A stretch of DNA of 64,000 nucleotides from Pseudarthrobacter sp. NamE5 (GCF_005796225.1 NZ_VAHO01000006.1:124001-188000), one strand, 5' to 3'; counted from the stretch's first letter, positions 43,312 through 59,825 are shown. Numbers and translations are program-made. The notes: generated from the sequence alone by a model not told the origin.

Positions 43312-43809
43312 CTAGGCGGGGTCGCTGATGTCCGCAACCACGGCCCCCAACGCTGAGGTGAGAGTATCGGCGTCAACGAACGCGCTGTAGCCGTGGGCAC
43401 CGGCGCCCATGGAGATCCGCCGGCCTGTGATGGTGGCGTCCGCATAGACCGGCCAGCTGGTGGTACTGCCCAGGGGCGTGATGGTTCCCCGCTCGTAGCC
43501 CGTGGCATCGAGCGCCACGTTGGCTGGCGGCAGCGACAGCTTGTTGACGCCCACCAGGGCCCGGAGCTTGGGCCACGAGATCTGGCGGTCACCCGGGATC
43601 AGCGCGAACAGGAATGTGCCGTCCTTGTGCTTGACCACCAGGGACTTGACGATATCGGCCGGGGTGATGCCCAGGATGCCGGCGGCTTCGGCCAGGCTCC
43701 TGGCGGCAGGCCTTTTGACTACGTCCACCTGGAGACCACGGGCGGCGGCGTCGGCCAGGAAACGTTCCCGCCCGACGCCGTCCGTTCCCTCCGTTGCTGC
43801 ACCCGCCAT
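43312..43809 (-). CDS. ybaK: YbaK/EbsC family Cys-tRNA(Pro) deacylase
   Basis: 165 aa of the YbaK superfamily, which removes mischarged amino acids from tRNA. Core segment ADIVKSLVVKHKDG, then FALIPGDRQISWPKL and the closing GYERGTITPLGS, ISMGAGAHGYSA. ATG overlaps the stop of the thiolase gene (TAATG), so coupled. A 222-residue version from 43980 is rejected since it overlaps the thiolase gene. Exact tRNA specificity is not visible. Confidence 0.88.
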   Translation of the reverse strand: MAGAATEGTDGVGRERFLADAAARGLQVDVVKRPAARSLAEAAGILGITPADIVKSLVVKHKDGTFLFALIPGDRQISWPKLRALVGVNKLSLPPANVALDATGYERGTITPLGSTTSWPVYADATITGRRISMGAGAHGYSAFVDADTLTSALGAVVADISDPA

Positions 43810-45008
43810 TAGTCGCGGTACAGCAGGAGTGCCTCGCCCTGCCCGCCGCCGCCGCACAGGGACACAGCGGCCTTCCCGGTTCCGCGCCGCTTGAGTTCGT
43901 GCGCTGCATGCACGGCCAGGCGTGCCCCCGACGCCCCAATCGGATGGCCCAGAGCGATGGCACCGCCGTGGATGTTGCATTGTTCCAGCGGGTAGTCGAG
44001 GTCCTTGAGGGACTGCACGGCCACGGACCCGAAGGCTTCGTTGATTTCGATGAAGTCCAGGTCAGCCGTGGTCCAGCCCGCCCGGCCCAGCGCGTTCATG
44101 ATCGCGTTGGAAGGCTGGGAATGCAGCGAGTTATCCGGGCCCGCAACCTGTCCCGGCTTTCCCACCACTGCCAGGTATTCCAGTCCGTGCTCTTCGGCGT
44201 AACCGCGCGACGCGAGCACCAGGGCGGCTGCTCCGTCGGACAGCGGGGATGAGTTGCCGGCGGTGATGGTGCCGTCCGTGACGAAGGCTGCGCGCAGGCC
44301 GGCCAGCGATTCAACGGAGGCATTTGGGCGGACGCCCTCGTCGGTGTCCACAACGATGGGATCGCCCTTGCGCTGCTTGACGCTGACGGGGACGATCTCG
44401 TCGTCGAAGGTTCCATTCTTGGCTGCCAGCGCCGCGCGCTGGTGCGACTGGGCGGCCACGTTGTCCTGCGATGTGCGGTCAATGCCCAGGGTAAGGTTGC
44501 GCGTTTCGGTGGACAGGCCCATCGACTGGCCGTCAAAAGCGTCGGTGAGGCCGTCATGCGCGGCGGCATCCAGGGCCTGGATGGACCCGTAGGTCCAGCC
44601 CTGCCGCGAACCGGGAAGGAGGTGCGGCGCCCGGGTCATGGACTCCTGACCGCCCGCCACGACAACCGCAACCTCGCCGCCACGGATCATCCTTGCCGCA
44701 TCAATGACGGCCGTCAGCCCGGAGAGGCACACCTTGTTCACCGTCACGGCAGGGACATTCCAGCCGATTCCGGCGGCGATGGAACTCTGCCGGGCAGGAT
44801 TCTGGCCAGCCCCGGCCTGCAGGACCTGGCCCATAATCACTGCCTCAACATCGGCAGCATCGACGCCGCTGGCGGCCAGCGCGGCCTTGATGGCATGTGC
44901 GCCAAGGTCCACCGCCGTGAAGCTGGCCAGCTGGCCATTGATGCGCCCGGTAGGAGTCCGCGCGCCCGCAAGGATGACAACGTCGCTGTTGCCTGGAGAG
45001 TTGCCCAT
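43809..45008 (-). CDS. Acetyl-CoA C-acetyltransferase (thiolase)
   Basis: 399 aa type II thiolase, condenses or cleaves acetoacetyl-CoA. Nucleophile Cys in NKVCLSG, His in GGAIALGHPIGASGAR, second Cys in SLCGGGGQGEAL. ATG with GGAAGAG upstream. It reads opposite to the rplJL and rpoBC units between which it lies, an unusual interruption of that region. Confidence 0.94.
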   Translation of the reverse strand: MGNSPGNSDVVILAGARTPTGRINGQLASFTAVDLGAHAIKAALAASGVDAADVEAVIMGQVLQAGAGQNPARQSSIAAGIGWNVPAVTVNKVCLSGLTAVIDAARMIRGGEVAVVVAGGQESMTRAPHLLPGSRQGWTYGSIQALDAAAHDGLTDAFDGQSMGLSTETRNLTLGIDRTSQDNVAAQSHQRAALAAKNGTFDDEIVPVSVKQRKGDPIVVDTDEGVRPNASVESLAGLRAAFVTDGTITAGNSSPLSDGAAALVLASRGYAEEHGLEYLAVVGKPGQVAGPDNSLHSQPSNAIMNALGRAGWTTADLDFIEINEAFGSVAVQSLKDLDYPLEQCNIHGGAIALGHPIGASGARLAVHAAHELKRRGTGKAAVSLCGGGGQGEALLLYRD

Positions 45009-45176
45009 GGTTATCTCTTCCGCTCTGATCCGATGTAAGCCACCAAGGCTATCGTGACCCTGGTCACCTAACTATTCAAACGCACGGGCTGCCTTGAGCA
45101 TTCCGGGGAAGATCAAGGGGAGAGGTCCCCATCATCCGGGAAGGCGCGACGGCGGCGGCTTACGTAGGGTGGGGCG

Positions 45177-45477
45177 GTGGACAGTTGTGCAGGGAGACGG
45201 AAAGCCGGCGAAGGGAATGGCTGGATAAGCTCCGTGAGGATTACGATGTCCAATCCGGCTCCGGATACTTACCCTCCACCGGCGGTGCAGCAATCAGCTG
45301 GCAATCAACCGCTCGGCGGCGGAAGCCGGCGCGCATCCTGCCGAGGAGTCCAGGGATGCAGTCCGGGACGCCGTGTTCACCAACGCCGGGACCTGCACAG
45401 CGGTAAGGCGTCGCCCTGAGGCTGTAGCCCAGGAAAAACCGGTGCTTGCAATCCGGCCGGACATGGGGTAGACACGT
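45177..45477 (+). pseudogene. Possible frame-disrupted coding remnant
   Basis: No intact gene found, but protein-like stretches occur in different frames: RREWLDKLREDYDVQ (about 45208-45252) and then HPAEESRDAVRDAVFTNAG (about 45333-45389) ending at a TAG at 45475-45477. TAGGGT lies 6 nt before GTG 45177, the leaderless pattern. It may be a decayed gene or chance. Low confidence. Confidence 0.25.
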
Positions 45478-45497
45478 AGGTTGTTTTGCCGTATCGT
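45469..45497 (+). promoter_or_regulatory. Candidate rpoB promoter
   Basis: TAGACA (45469-45474), 17-nt spacer, TATCGT (45492-45497). Leaves a leader of about 210 nt before rpoB. The rest of 45009-45712 contains no clear RNA gene. Confidence 0.4.
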
Positions 45498-45576
45498 AGA
45501 TATTTGCGTCTTCCCTGTTTACCTTCAGCCTTCATATAGCGGTGGGCTTCGCCTGGCAGCTGGCAATCAACGTGCC

Positions 45577-45658
45577 GTGACAACGTCACAGCATAGCCGG
45601 TACGGGCCCCGGGTCATATAGCGGAACCGGATGGTAGCGCTGCGGAGTCATTCCGCAG
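45577..45658 (+). promoter_or_regulatory. rpoB leader hairpins
   Basis: GTGAC-AAC-GTCAC at 45577-45589 and CTGCGGA (45640-45646) with TCCGCAG (45652-45658), 5-nt loop, the latter about 55 nt before the rpoB start. Neither has a T-run, so they are not simple terminators. Confidence 0.4.
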
Positions 45659-45712
45659 GGTGCACAGCGGGGGAGATCTGAAAACGCCTGAAGGTCTGTG
45701 GAAGGATCCCTC

Positions 45713-48700
45713 TTGGTCGCCTCGAGCACCTCTAATAACGAAACCGCTAACACCGCCGACAGCACTGATGGTGCCACTCGCCGGCTCTCATTCGCAAAGA
45801 TTCACGAACCTCTTGACGTTCCGAATCTGCTTGCCCTCCAGACGGACAGCTTCGACTGGCTGGTCGGAAATGAGCGCTGGCAGGCCCGGGTAGCGAAGGC
45901 TGTGGAAGAAAACGATCTCAGCGTCGCCACCACGTCCGGCCTGTCGGACATCTTCGAAGAGATCTCCCCGATCGAGGACTTCCAGGGCACCATGTCCCTG
46001 AGCTTCTCCGATCCGGAGTTCGCCGATCCCAAGTACACCATGGCCGAGTGCAAGGACCGGGACGCTACGTACTCCGCTCCGCTGTACGTCAAGGCCGAGT
46101 TCATGAACAACAACACGGGCGAAATCAAGCAGCAGACCGTGTTCATGGGCGACTTCCCGCTGATGACCGAGAAGGGCACCTTCGTGGTCAACGGCACCGA
46201 GCGTGTTGTTGTCTCCCAGCTGGTCCGTTCCCCGGGCGCCTACTTCGAGCGCGCCGCCGACAAGACCAGCGACAAGGACATCTTCACCGCGAAGATCATC
46301 CCGTCCCGCGGCGCCTGGTTTGAGCTCGAAATCGACAAGCGCGACCAGGTTGGCGTCCGCCTCGACCGCAAGCGCAAGCAGTCGGTCACCGTCCTGCTGA
46401 AGGCCCTCGGCTGGACCGAAGGCCAGATCCTCGAAGAGTTCGGCCAGTACGACTCCATGCGTGCAACGCTGGAGAAGGACGCCACCGAAACCCGCGAAGA
46501 CGCGCTGCTGGACATCTACCGCAAGCTGCGCCCGGGCGAGCCGCCCACCGTTGAGGCTGCCCAGTCCCTGCTGGACAACCTGTACTTCAACTCCAAGCGC
46601 TACGATCTGGCCAAGGTTGGCCGCTACAAGATCAACCGCAAGCTCGGCATTGACCGCTCCCTTGGTGACAAGGAAGCCTCGGTCCTGCACGTTGAAGACA
46701 TCGTGGCCATGATCAAGTTCCTCGTCGCGCTGCACGCCGGCGAGAAGACCATCAAGGGCGTCCGTGACGGCCAGGAAGTGGACCTGCGCGTCGAGATCGA
46801 CGACATCGACCACTTCGGCAACCGCCGCATCCGCGCCGTTGGCGAGCTCATCGAGAACCAGGTCCGCACCGGCCTGTCCCGCATGGAGCGCGTTGTCCGC
46901 GAGCGTATGACCACCCAGGACGTCGAGGCCATCACGCCGCAGACCCTGATCAACATCCGCCCCGTGGTCGCTGCCATCAAGGAGTTCTTCGGAACCTCCC
47001 AGCTGTCGCAGTTCATGGACCAGAACAACCCGCTCTCGGGCCTGACCCACAAGCGCCGCCTGTCGGCCCTTGGCCCGGGTGGTCTTTCCCGTGACCGCGC
47101 CGGCATGGAAGTCCGTGACGTGCACCCGTCCCACTACGGACGTATGTGCCCCATCGAAACCCCTGAAGGCCCGAACATTGGTCTGATCGGTTCGCTGGCA
47201 TCCTACGGACGCATCAACCCGTTCGGCTTCATCGAGACCCCGTACCGCAAGGTCAAGGACGGCGTCGTGTCCGACGACGTCCAGTACCTGACGGCCGACG
47301 ACGAGGCCGAGGTGCTGATCGCCCAGGCCAACGCCCCGCTGGACGAGAACAACAAGTTCGCCGAAGACACCGTCCTGGTCCGTGCCCGCGGTGGTGGAGG
47401 CGAGCCTGTCCTGGTTCCCGCCGAGGACGTTGAGTTCATGGACGTTTCCCCGCGCCAGATGGTGTCCGTGGCAACCGCCCTGATCCCGTTCCTCGAGCAC
47501 GACGATGCAAACCGCGCACTCATGGGTGCCAACATGCAGCGCCAGGCCGTGCCGCTGGTCCGTTCCGAGGCCCCGTTCGTGGGCACCGGCATGGAGCGCG
47601 CCGCTGCCGTGGACGCCGGTGACGTCGTCATCGCGAAGAAGGCCGGTGTGGTCACCGAGGTTTCCGCCGAGCTCGTCATCATGCTCAACGACGACGGCAC
47701 CGAGACCAACTACCGCATCAACAAGTTCGCCCGCTCCAACCAGGGCAACTGCTACAACCACCGCGTCCTGGTGAACGAAGGCCAGCGCCTGGAAGTTGGC
47801 GGCATTATCGCCGACGGCCCGGCAACGGACCAGGGCGAGCTCGCCCTCGGTAAGAACCTGCTCGTGGCATTCATGTCATGGGAAGGCCACAACTTCGAGG
47901 ACGCCATCATCCTCTCGCAGCGCATCGTTGCCGAGGACGTCCTGTCCTCCATCCACATCGAGGAGCACGAGATCGATGCCCGCGACACCAAGCTTGGTGC
48001 CGAGGAAATCACCCGTGACATCCCCAATGTGTCCGAGGAAGTCCTGGCGGGCCTGGACGAGCGCGGCATCATCCACATCGGTGCCGAGGTTGAAGCAGGG
48101 GACATCCTGGTCGGAAAGGTCACCCCGAAGGGTGAAACCGAGCTGACCCCGGAAGAGCGCCTGCTGCGCGCCATCTTCGGTGAGAAGTCCCGCGAAGTGC
48201 GTGACACCTCCCTGAAGGTGCCCCACGGCGAGTCCGGTACCGTCATCGGCGTGCGCGTCTTCGACCGCGACAACGACGACGAGCTGCCCCCGGGGGTCAA
48301 CCAGCTGGTCCGCGTCTACGTGGCTGCCAAGCGCAAGATCACCGACGGTGACAAGCTCGCCGGCCGCCACGGCAACAAGGGTGTTATCTCCAAGATCCTC
48401 CCCGTTGAGGACATGCCCTTCCTTGCCGACGGCACCCCCGTTGATATCGTCCTGAACCCGCTGGGTGTCCCGGGCCGTATGAACGTGGGCCAGGTGCTCG
48501 AAACGCACCTCGGCTGGGTTGCCAAGACCGGTTGGAAGATCGAAGGCGAGCCCGAGTGGGTCAAGCAGCTGCCGAACCTGCCGCGCGAAAGTGGCCAGAC
48601 CACTGTTGCAACGCCGGTGTTCGACGGTGCCCGGGAAGAGGAAATCACGGGCCTGCTGGACTCCACCAACCCGACGCGTGACGGCGAACGCCTGATCAAC

Positions 48701-49222
48701 TCCTCCGGCAAGACCCGCCTGTTCGACGGCCGCTCCGGCGAGCCGTTCCCGGATCCGATCTCGGTCGGCTACATGTACATCCTGAAGCTCCACCACCTGG
48801 TGGACGACAAGATCCACGCCCGGTCCACCGGCCCGTACTCCATGATCACGCAGCAGCCGCTGGGTGGTAAGGCACAGTTCGGTGGCCAGCGCTTCGGTGA
48901 GATGGAAGTGTGGGCGCTCGAAGCTTACGGCGCCGCCTACACGCTTCAGGAACTCCTCACGATCAAGTCCGACGACATCCACGGCCGCGTGAAGGTCTAT
49001 GAAGCCATCGTCAAGGGCGAGAACATCCCGGAGCCCGGCGTTCCCGAGTCCTTCAAGGTCCTGATCAAGGAAATGCAGTCGCTGTGCCTGAACGTGGAAG
49101 TCCTTTCCACGGACGGAACCACAATTGAGATGCGTGACTCTGATGACGCAGTCTTCACGGCTGCGGAGGAACTGGGTATCGATCTGTCCCGTGCAGAGCC
49201 CAGTTCCGTAGAAGAGGTCTAA
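45713..49222 (+). CDS. rpoB: RNA polymerase beta subunit
   Basis: Catalytic core subunit of RNA polymerase. 1169 aa. N-terminal [16 protein letters not shown]. Rifampicin region [29 protein letters not shown] keeps the sensitive Asp, His and Ser positions. [37 protein letters not shown] present. TTG at 45713 chosen (GAAGGA 6 nt upstream, giving MVASSTS); an in-frame GTG at 45698 is less likely. 100 nt gap to rpoC. Confidence 0.98.
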   Translation: MVASSTSNNETANTADSTDGATRRLSFAKIHEPLDVPNLLALQTDSFDWLVGNERWQARVAKAVEENDLSVATTSGLSDIFEEISPIEDFQGTMSLSFSDPEFADPKYTMAECKDRDATYSAPLYVKAEFMNNNTGEIKQQTVFMGDFPLMTEKGTFVVNGTERVVVSQLVRSPGAYFERAADKTSDKDIFTAKIIPSRGAWFELEIDKRDQVGVRLDRKRKQSVTVLLKALGWTEGQILEEFGQYDSMRATLEKDATETREDALLDIYRKLRPGEPPTVEAAQSLLDNLYFNSKRYDLAKVGRYKINRKLGIDRSLGDKEASVLHVEDIVAMIKFLVALHAGEKTIKGVRDGQEVDLRVEIDDIDHFGNRRIRAVGELIENQVRTGLSRMERVVRERMTTQDVEAITPQTLINIRPVVAAIKEFFGTSQLSQFMDQNNPLSGLTHKRRLSALGPGGLSRDRAGMEVRDVHPSHYGRMCPIETPEGPNIGLIGSLASYGRINPFGFIETPYRKVKDGVVSDDVQYLTADDEAEVLIAQANAPLDENNKFAEDTVLVRARGGGGEPVLVPAEDVEFMDVSPRQMVSVATALIPFLEHDDANRALMGANMQRQAVPLVRSEAPFVGTGMERAAAVDAGDVVIAKKAGVVTEVSAELVIMLNDDGTETNYRINKFARSNQGNCYNHRVLVNEGQRLEVGGIIADGPATDQGELALGKNLLVAFMSWEGHNFEDAIILSQRIVAEDVLSSIHIEEHEIDARDTKLGAEEITRDIPNVSEEVLAGLDERGIIHIGAEVEAGDILVGKVTPKGETELTPEERLLRAIFGEKSREVRDTSLKVPHGESGTVIGVRVFDRDNDDELPPGVNQLVRVYVAAKRKITDGDKLAGRHGNKGVISKILPVEDMPFLADGTPVDIVLNPLGVPGRMNVGQVLETHLGWVAKTGWKIEGEPEWVKQLPNLPRESGQTTVATPVFDGAREEEITGLLDSTNPTRDGERLINSSGKTRLFDGRSGEPFPDPISVGYMYILKLHHLVDDKIHARSTGPYSMITQQPLGGKAQFGGQRFGEMEVWALEAYGAAYTLQELLTIKSDDIHGRVKVYEAIVKGENIPEPGVPESFKVLIKEMQSLCLNVEVLSTDGTTIEMRDSDDAVFTAAEELGIDLSRAEPSSVEEV

Positions 49223-49322
49223 GGGATACGACGGCGGGCGACCGCCCGCCGTCGTACATCACCTCCCTCATCCCGCACCCAAAGACTTCAGAGTTTAGAG
49301 AACAAGAGAGAACAGGGACCAT

Positions 49323-53222
<3,900 letters not shown>

Positions 53223-53236
53223 AAGTTCGTGAACGG

Positions 53237-53285
53237 GCCCCGTCTCTGCAGTGCTTCGGCGCTGGGAGGCGGGGCTCGCCTTTTT
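53237..53285 (+). terminator. Terminator after rpoC
   Basis: Arms 53237-53246 and 53266-53275 (one G-U) with a nested CAGTGC-TTCG-GCGCTG hairpin, followed by TTTTT (53281-53285). Confidence 0.85.
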
Positions 53286-53290
53286 AACCC

Positions 53291-53350
53291 AACTAGGTAG
53301 CAGCAGATGTCGGTTTGAGGGCTCAAAGCGACATCTCCTGCTGCCTAGTT
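53291..53350. repeat. Intergenic palindromic repeat, family A (copy 2)
   Basis: 60-nt near-perfect palindrome: AACTAGGTAGCAGCAG through CTGCTGCCTAGTT, 29-bp arms with three mismatches and an inner TTGAG/CTCAA. Sister copy at 6053-6107. Confidence 0.75.
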
Positions 53351-53393
53351 AGGGGAGTGGGGCGGCTAATTAAGGCATGGGAGCCGTCCATGC

Positions 53394-53399
53394 TAGACT
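53394..53399 (+). promoter_or_regulatory. -10 element TAGACT, str operon
   Basis: TAGACT about 275 nt before rpsL; the best -35 is TTAAGG (53370-53375, spacing 18). The remaining leader (53400-53679) has no gene recognised. Confidence 0.45.
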
Positions 53400-53679
53400 T
53401 GTTACCAATTGTTATTGTGGCAGTGGATGAGTGCGCCGGTATCAGCTGTGAAGCTGGACCAGAGCGACGTTTCCGGTTTGCAGGGTTCTTGTGCAACGTA
53501 TGCCACATTTTTGCATGCCTAGGGAACTGTGCGCGCGAGCCGCAGCCAAGGAATGCGATCCGACTATTAAGGCTTCGCCTTCGCCGCCGTGGAGATCTTC
53601 TTCAAGGCCCGGGCGGCGGGGCAACGCAACAAGAGAGTGACCGGAAGCGGCCACTCCGGATAAAACGGAGAACACGAGA

Positions 53680-54054
53680 GTGCCTACGATTAACCAGCTG
53701 GTCCGTAAGGGCCGCACGCCTAAGGTCTCAAAGACCAAGGCTCCCGCGCTTAAGGGCAGCCCCATGCGCCGCGGTGTTTGCACCCGCGTTTACACCACCA
53801 CCCCGAAGAAGCCGAACTCGGCTCTGCGTAAGGTGGCTCGTGTGCGCCTCAACGGCGGCATTGAAGTTACCGCCTACATCCCCGGTGTTGGCCACAACCT
53901 GCAGGAGCACTCCATTGTGCTCGTCCGCGGTGGCCGTGTGAAGGACCTCCCGGGTGTTCGCTACAAGATCGTCCGTGGCGCCCTCGATACCCAGGGTGTG
54001 AAGAACCGTAAGCAGGCACGCAGCCGCTACGGCGCAAAGATGGAGAAGAAGTAA
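53680..54054 (+). CDS. rpsL: 30S ribosomal protein S12
   Basis: Decoding-centre protein. 124 aa. [27 protein letters not shown] and [15 protein letters not shown]; the Lys positions altered in streptomycin resistance (E. coli K42 and K87) are wild type. GTG start with GGAG upstream. First gene of rpsL-rpsG-fusA-tuf. Confidence 0.98.
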   Translation: MPTINQLVRKGRTPKVSKTKAPALKGSPMRRGVCTRVYTTTPKKPNSALRKVARVRLNGGIEVTAYIPGVGHNLQEHSIVLVRGGRVKDLPGVRYKIVRGALDTQGVKNRKQARSRYGAKMEKK

Positions 54055-54055
54055 T

Positions 54056-54526
54056 ATGCCTCGCAAGGGTCCGGCCCCCAAGCGGCCGCTCGTTTCGGAT
54101 CCGGTCTACGGTTCCCCGCTGGTAACCCAGCTCATCAACAAGGTGCTCGTTGACGGCAAGAAGTCCACGGCAGAGCGCATCGTTTACGGTGCACTCGAAG
54201 GCGCACGCGCCAAGTCCGGCGGCGATCCCGTAGCTGCACTGAAGAAGGCCATGGACAACGTCAAGCCTTCCCTTGAGGTCCGCTCCCGCCGTGTCGGTGG
54301 CGCCACTTACCAGGTTCCGGTTGAAGTCAAGCCGGGCCGCTCCACCGCTCTCGCCCTGCGGTGGCTGGTTGGCTACTCCAAGGCCCGCCGCGAGAAGACG
54401 ATGACCGAGCGCCTCCAGAACGAAATCCTGGATGCCTCCAACGGTCTCGGTGCCGCTGTGAAGCGTCGCGAAGACACCCACAAGATGGCCGAGTCCAACA
54501 AGGCCTTCGCACACTACCGCTGGTAA
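54056..54526 (+). CDS. rpsG: 30S ribosomal protein S7
   Basis: Head-nucleating 16S binder near the E site. 156 aa. [27 protein letters not shown] and [14 protein letters not shown] identify it. ATG at 54056, 1 nt after the rpsL stop, so coupled. A hairpin separates it from fusA. Confidence 0.98.
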   Translation: MPRKGPAPKRPLVSDPVYGSPLVTQLINKVLVDGKKSTAERIVYGALEGARAKSGGDPVAALKKAMDNVKPSLEVRSRRVGGATYQVPVEVKPGRSTALALRWLVGYSKARREKTMTERLQNEILDASNGLGAAVKRREDTHKMAESNKAFAHYRW

Positions 54527-54538
54527 TACTCCCCGGAC

Positions 54539-54564
54539 GCCGCCGGCTCTAAAGAGCCGGCGGC
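54539..54564 (+). promoter_or_regulatory. Hairpin between rpsG and fusA
   Basis: Perfect GCCGCCGGCTCT (54539-54550) / AGAGCCGGCGGC (54553-54564), no T-run. Possible RNA-stability or attenuation element. Confidence 0.5.
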
Positions 54565-54595
54565 GAACGCGTAGTCCATCCCAAAAGGAGACCCC

Positions 54596-56710
<2,115 letters not shown>

Positions 56711-56771
56711 TCTCAGGACTTTCGCAGCGACAAACCTCGGGTGCGCCTGCCGGTATCGGAAAGCGCAGCCG

Positions 56772-56829
56772 GTGCAGATGGCCGGACCGGCCGGAACCAT
56801 CCGGTCGGGCCGGATCCGGGCATCTGCAC
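56772..56829 (+). terminator. Structured stem after fusA
   Basis: GTGCAGATG (56772-56780) with CATCTGCAC (56821-56829) enclosing GC-rich inner palindromes (GGCCGG). No T-run, so a Rho-type or processing role is possible. Confidence 0.45.
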
Positions 56830-56871
56830 GAACAGGCTCAAGGCACTAGTATTAGTTCCTGAATCTGCAAT

Positions 56872-56900
56872 TTCACCAATCCAAAGCCCCCAAGTAGACT
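56872..56900 (+). promoter_or_regulatory. Promoter of tuf
   Basis: TTCACC (56872-56877), 17-nt spacer, TAGACT (56895-56900). Confidence 0.6.
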
Positions 56901-56969
56901 TGCCTGAGTTTCTGCCGCGACAAGCGCGGCTGAAAGGTAAGTCATTTGAAAACGTTCTAGGAGGAACCT

Positions 56970-58160
56970 GTGGCAAAGGCAAAGTTCGAGCGGACTAAGC
57001 CGCACGTTAACATCGGCACCATTGGTCACGTTGACCACGGTAAGACGACGTTGACGGCCGCCATTTCCAAGGTGCTGTACGACAAGTACCCGGATCTCAA
57101 CGAGAAGCGCGACTTCGCGTCGATCGACTCTGCTCCCGAAGAGCGTCAGCGTGGCATTACCATCAACATCTCCCACGTGGAGTACCAGACCGAAAAGCGC
57201 CACTACGCACACGTAGACGCCCCGGGTCACGCTGACTACATCAAGAACATGATCACCGGTGCTGCCCAGATGGACGGCGCGATCCTCGTGGTTGCCGCCA
57301 CTGACGGCCCGATGGCACAGACCCGCGAGCACGTTCTGCTCGCCCGCCAGGTTGGTGTTCCCTACCTGCTGGTCGCGCTGAACAAGGCTGACATGGTTGA
57401 CGATGAGGAACTGCTGGACCTCGTTGAAATGGAAGTTCGTGAGCTCCTGAGCTCGCAGGGCTTCGATGGCGACGAAGCACCCGTCGTTCGCGTTTCCGGC
57501 CTCAAGGCTCTGGAAGGCGACCCCGAGTGGGTCAAGTCCGTTGAGGACCTGATGGCCGCAGTCGACGAGTCCGTTCCGGACCCCGTACGTGACCGCGACA
57601 AGCCGTTCCTGATGCCGATCGAGGACGTCTTCACCATCACCGGCCGTGGCACCGTTGTTACGGGCCGCGCCGAGCGTGGCACCCTCGCCATCAACTCCGA
57701 GGTCGAGATCGTTGGTATCCGCCCGGTCCAGAAGACCACGGTTACCGGTATCGAGATGTTCCACAAGCAGCTCGACGAAGCATGGGCCGGCGAGAACTGT
57801 GGCCTCCTGCTCCGTGGTCTGAAGCGCGACGATGTCGAGCGTGGCCAGGTTGTCGTCAAGCCGGGTTCCATCACCCCGCACACCGACTTCGAGGCCAACG
57901 TCTACATCCTCTCCAAGGACGAAGGCGGACGTCACAACCCGTTCTACTCCAACTACCGCCCGCAGTTCTACTTCCGTACGACGGACGTTACCGGCGTTAT
58001 CACCCTGCCCGAGGGCACGGAAATGGTTATGCCCGGCGACAACACTGAGATGACCGTTGCGCTCATCCAGCCGATCGCTATGGAAGAGGGCCTCGGCTTC
58101 GCAATCCGCGAAGGCGGCCGCACTGTTGGTTCAGGACGTGTTACCAAGATCATCAAGTAA
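56970..58160 (+). CDS. tuf: Elongation factor Tu
   Basis: Delivers aminoacyl-tRNA to the ribosome. 396 aa. [51 protein letters not shown] effector loop. GTG start with TAGGAGGAAC, one of the strongest ribosome sites in the window. Own promoter and terminator, so it can be expressed apart from fusA. Confidence 0.99.
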   Translation: MAKAKFERTKPHVNIGTIGHVDHGKTTLTAAISKVLYDKYPDLNEKRDFASIDSAPEERQRGITINISHVEYQTEKRHYAHVDAPGHADYIKNMITGAAQMDGAILVVAATDGPMAQTREHVLLARQVGVPYLLVALNKADMVDDEELLDLVEMEVRELLSSQGFDGDEAPVVRVSGLKALEGDPEWVKSVEDLMAAVDESVPDPVRDRDKPFLMPIEDVFTITGRGTVVTGRAERGTLAINSEVEIVGIRPVQKTTVTGIEMFHKQLDEAWAGENCGLLLRGLKRDDVERGQVVVKPGSITPHTDFEANVYILSKDEGGRHNPFYSNYRPQFYFRTTDVTGVITLPEGTEMVMPGDNTEMTVALIQPIAMEEGLGFAIREGGRTVGSGRVTKIIK

Positions 58161-58173
58161 TTCTTGTTGAACT

Positions 58174-58215
58174 AAAGAACAGCCCCGCTGCTGATGCAGC
58201 GGGGCTGTTCTTTTT
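58174..58215 (+). terminator. Terminator after tuf
   Basis: 18-bp perfect stem AAAGAACAGCCCCGCTGC (58174-58191) with 58196-58213, TGAT loop, TTT. Confidence 0.95.
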
Positions 58216-58261
58216 GGTTAACCCGTGCCTGATAATCTTGCTGGACCGAAAGGAGATCACC

Positions 58262-58387
58262 ATGAGCTGGCTCATTTTCCTGATCATCATCGTTGCCGTC
58301 GTGGCAGGTGTGTTCTGGGCAAAGCGGTACTTCCGCCACGAGATTGACCGCGCCAAGCGGATCAACCGGGCAAACAAGGACCAGTAG
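58262..58387 (+). CDS. 41-residue membrane protein
   Basis: N-terminal hydrophobic span MSWLIFLIIIVAVVAGVFWA, then a strongly charged helix (KRYFRHEIDRAKRINRANKDQ). ATG with AAAGGAG 6 nt upstream and a TAATCT at 58233 that could be its -10. 1 nt from the convergent GH1 stop. Function unknown; no family recognised. Confidence 0.7.
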   Translation: MSWLIFLIIIVAVVAGVFWAKRYFRHEIDRAKRINRANKDQ

Positions 58388-58388
58388 C

Positions 58389-59825
58389 CTAGGGTTCCCT
58401 GGATTTCCGCGCCCGGCTCAGCGCCTGGTACCAGTAGAAGGACTCCTTGGGTGTCCGCGCCTGTGTCGAAAAATCCACGTGGACCAGGCCGAAGCGCTGC
58501 GAATATCCGGCCGCCCATTCGAAGTTGTCCATCAGGGTCCAGACGTAGTATCCACGCAGGTCTACCCCTGCGGCGATTCCGCCGGGAGCCGTTGCTTCCA
58601 GCGCCGACCGCAGGTGTGCTGCCAAATACTGCACCCGGTCGTCGTCCTGAAGTGTTCCGGAAACGGTCTCGGGCTCCGGGAAGCTGGCTCCGCCCTCGGT
58701 GATGTACACCGGCGGAAGGGCGTCCCCGTAGCGGTCGTGAAGTTCCTTCAGCAGGATGCCCAGATGGCCGGGGGCCACCGGCCACCCGAAGCCGGTGCTG
58801 CTGTATTCGGGGTAACCCACCTCATGGAACGGAAGCCGTGCCACCGCTTTGTGTACATCCGCCGGAATCGACGCCGCTCCCGGGCCCAAGGCAACCTTCA
58901 CGGGGAAGTAGTAGTTGAGGCCGTAGAAGTCCAGCGGCTGGTGAATGGTGCGCAGGTCCGCGTCGGAAATCTTTCCGAGGGAGCGCAACCATGGCCTGGC
59001 ATAGAGGGGGAGTGCCGGGTAGCGGCCCAGCAGGACTGGGTCTGCATAAACCCTGTTCATCAGCAGGTCATAGAGGTGGGCCACCAGCGTGTCGCCGATC
59101 TTGCGGGACGCGGGACGGACCGGGGCGTGCAGGTTGGTGACGCCGATTCCGCCGGCAACGCCGGCTGCCCGAAGCGCCTGCGCGCCCAGGCCGTGTGCCA
59201 GAAGCTGGTGGTGGATGGAGGGGAGGGCGTCGAACATCAGGGCCCGGCCAGGAGCGTGCACTCCCAGGGCGTAGCCGTTCAGGGTGACGGAGACGGGCTC
59301 ATTCAAGGTCACCCACTGCGCCACCCTGTCACCGAAACGTTCACCCGCCGCACCGGCATACTCGCCGAACCGCTCCGCCGTCTCCCTGTTCATCCAGCCG
59401 CCGCGATGCTCCAAAGGCAGCGGTGTATCCCAGTGATAGAGGGTTGCCATGGGTGAGATGCCGGCGGCAAGCAGTTGATCGATCAGCCGGTCGTAGAACT
59501 CAAGGCCCTCCCTGTTGAAGCCGCCGCGGCCTTCGGGCTGGATCCTCGGCCAGGAGAGGGAGAAACGGTAGGAATCAACCCCCAGGTCCTGCAGCAGGGC
59601 GATGTCCTCCGGAAGCCTGTTGTAGTGGTCGCAGGCAACGGCGGGGGAGTGCCCGTCCATAATGGCTCCCGGCTTTTCGGCGAAGGCGTCCCAGCCGGAG
59701 GGGCCACGCCCGCCGTCGGACAATGCTCCCTCAATCTGGAAGGCGGCCGCGGCCACTCCAAGCGTGAACGACGGCGGCATTCGGCTGGCCAGTTCCGTCG
59801 CCGATTCTGTGCTTTCCAGGGTCAT
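58389..59825 (-). CDS. bglB: GH1 beta-glucosidase
   Basis: 478 aa family 1 beta-glucosidase, cytoplasmic, cleaves beta-glucosides. N-terminal LGVAAAAFQIEGA; acid/base Glu in TLNEPVS; nucleophile Glu in YITEGGA; Trp-rich DNFEWAAGYSQRFGLV. Start 59825 preferred: the -10-like GATGAT sits 6 nt before ATG, whereas the alternative ATG at 59840 has no ribosome site. No beta-glucoside transporter is adjacent. Confidence 0.93.
   Translation of the reverse strand: MTLESTESATELASRMPPSFTLGVAAAAFQIEGALSDGGRGPSGWDAFAEKPGAIMDGHSPAVACDHYNRLPEDIALLQDLGVDSYRFSLSWPRIQPEGRGGFNREGLEFYDRLIDQLLAAGISPMATLYHWDTPLPLEHRGGWMNRETAERFGEYAGAAGERFGDRVAQWVTLNEPVSVTLNGYALGVHAPGRALMFDALPSIHHQLLAHGLGAQALRAAGVAGGIGVTNLHAPVRPASRKIGDTLVAHLYDLLMNRVYADPVLLGRYPALPLYARPWLRSLGKISDADLRTIHQPLDFYGLNYYFPVKVALGPGAASIPADVHKAVARLPFHEVGYPEYSSTGFGWPVAPGHLGILLKELHDRYGDALPPVYITEGGASFPEPETVSGTLQDDDRVQYLAAHLRSALEATAPGGIAAGVDLRGYYVWTLMDNFEWAAGYSQRFGLVHVDFSTQARTPKESFYWYQALSRARKSREP

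Noticed and set aside
46990..47090. Rifampicin- or streptomycin-resistance changes
   Set aside because: The RpoB rifampicin region and the S12 lysines are the sensitive type, so no target mutation is claimed.
45788..47761. Long open frame (657 codons) on the minus strand across rpoB
   Set aside because: Mirror frame of a high-GC gene with strong third-position bias; rpoB itself is certain. The same applies to 49155-51083 over rpoC, 53867-55489 over the str operon and 3308-4897 over the second glucosidase.
58153..58785. Minus-strand frame over the 41-aa gene and GH1 end
   Set aside because: It crosses the tuf terminator and reads out of frame with the clear GH1 gene.
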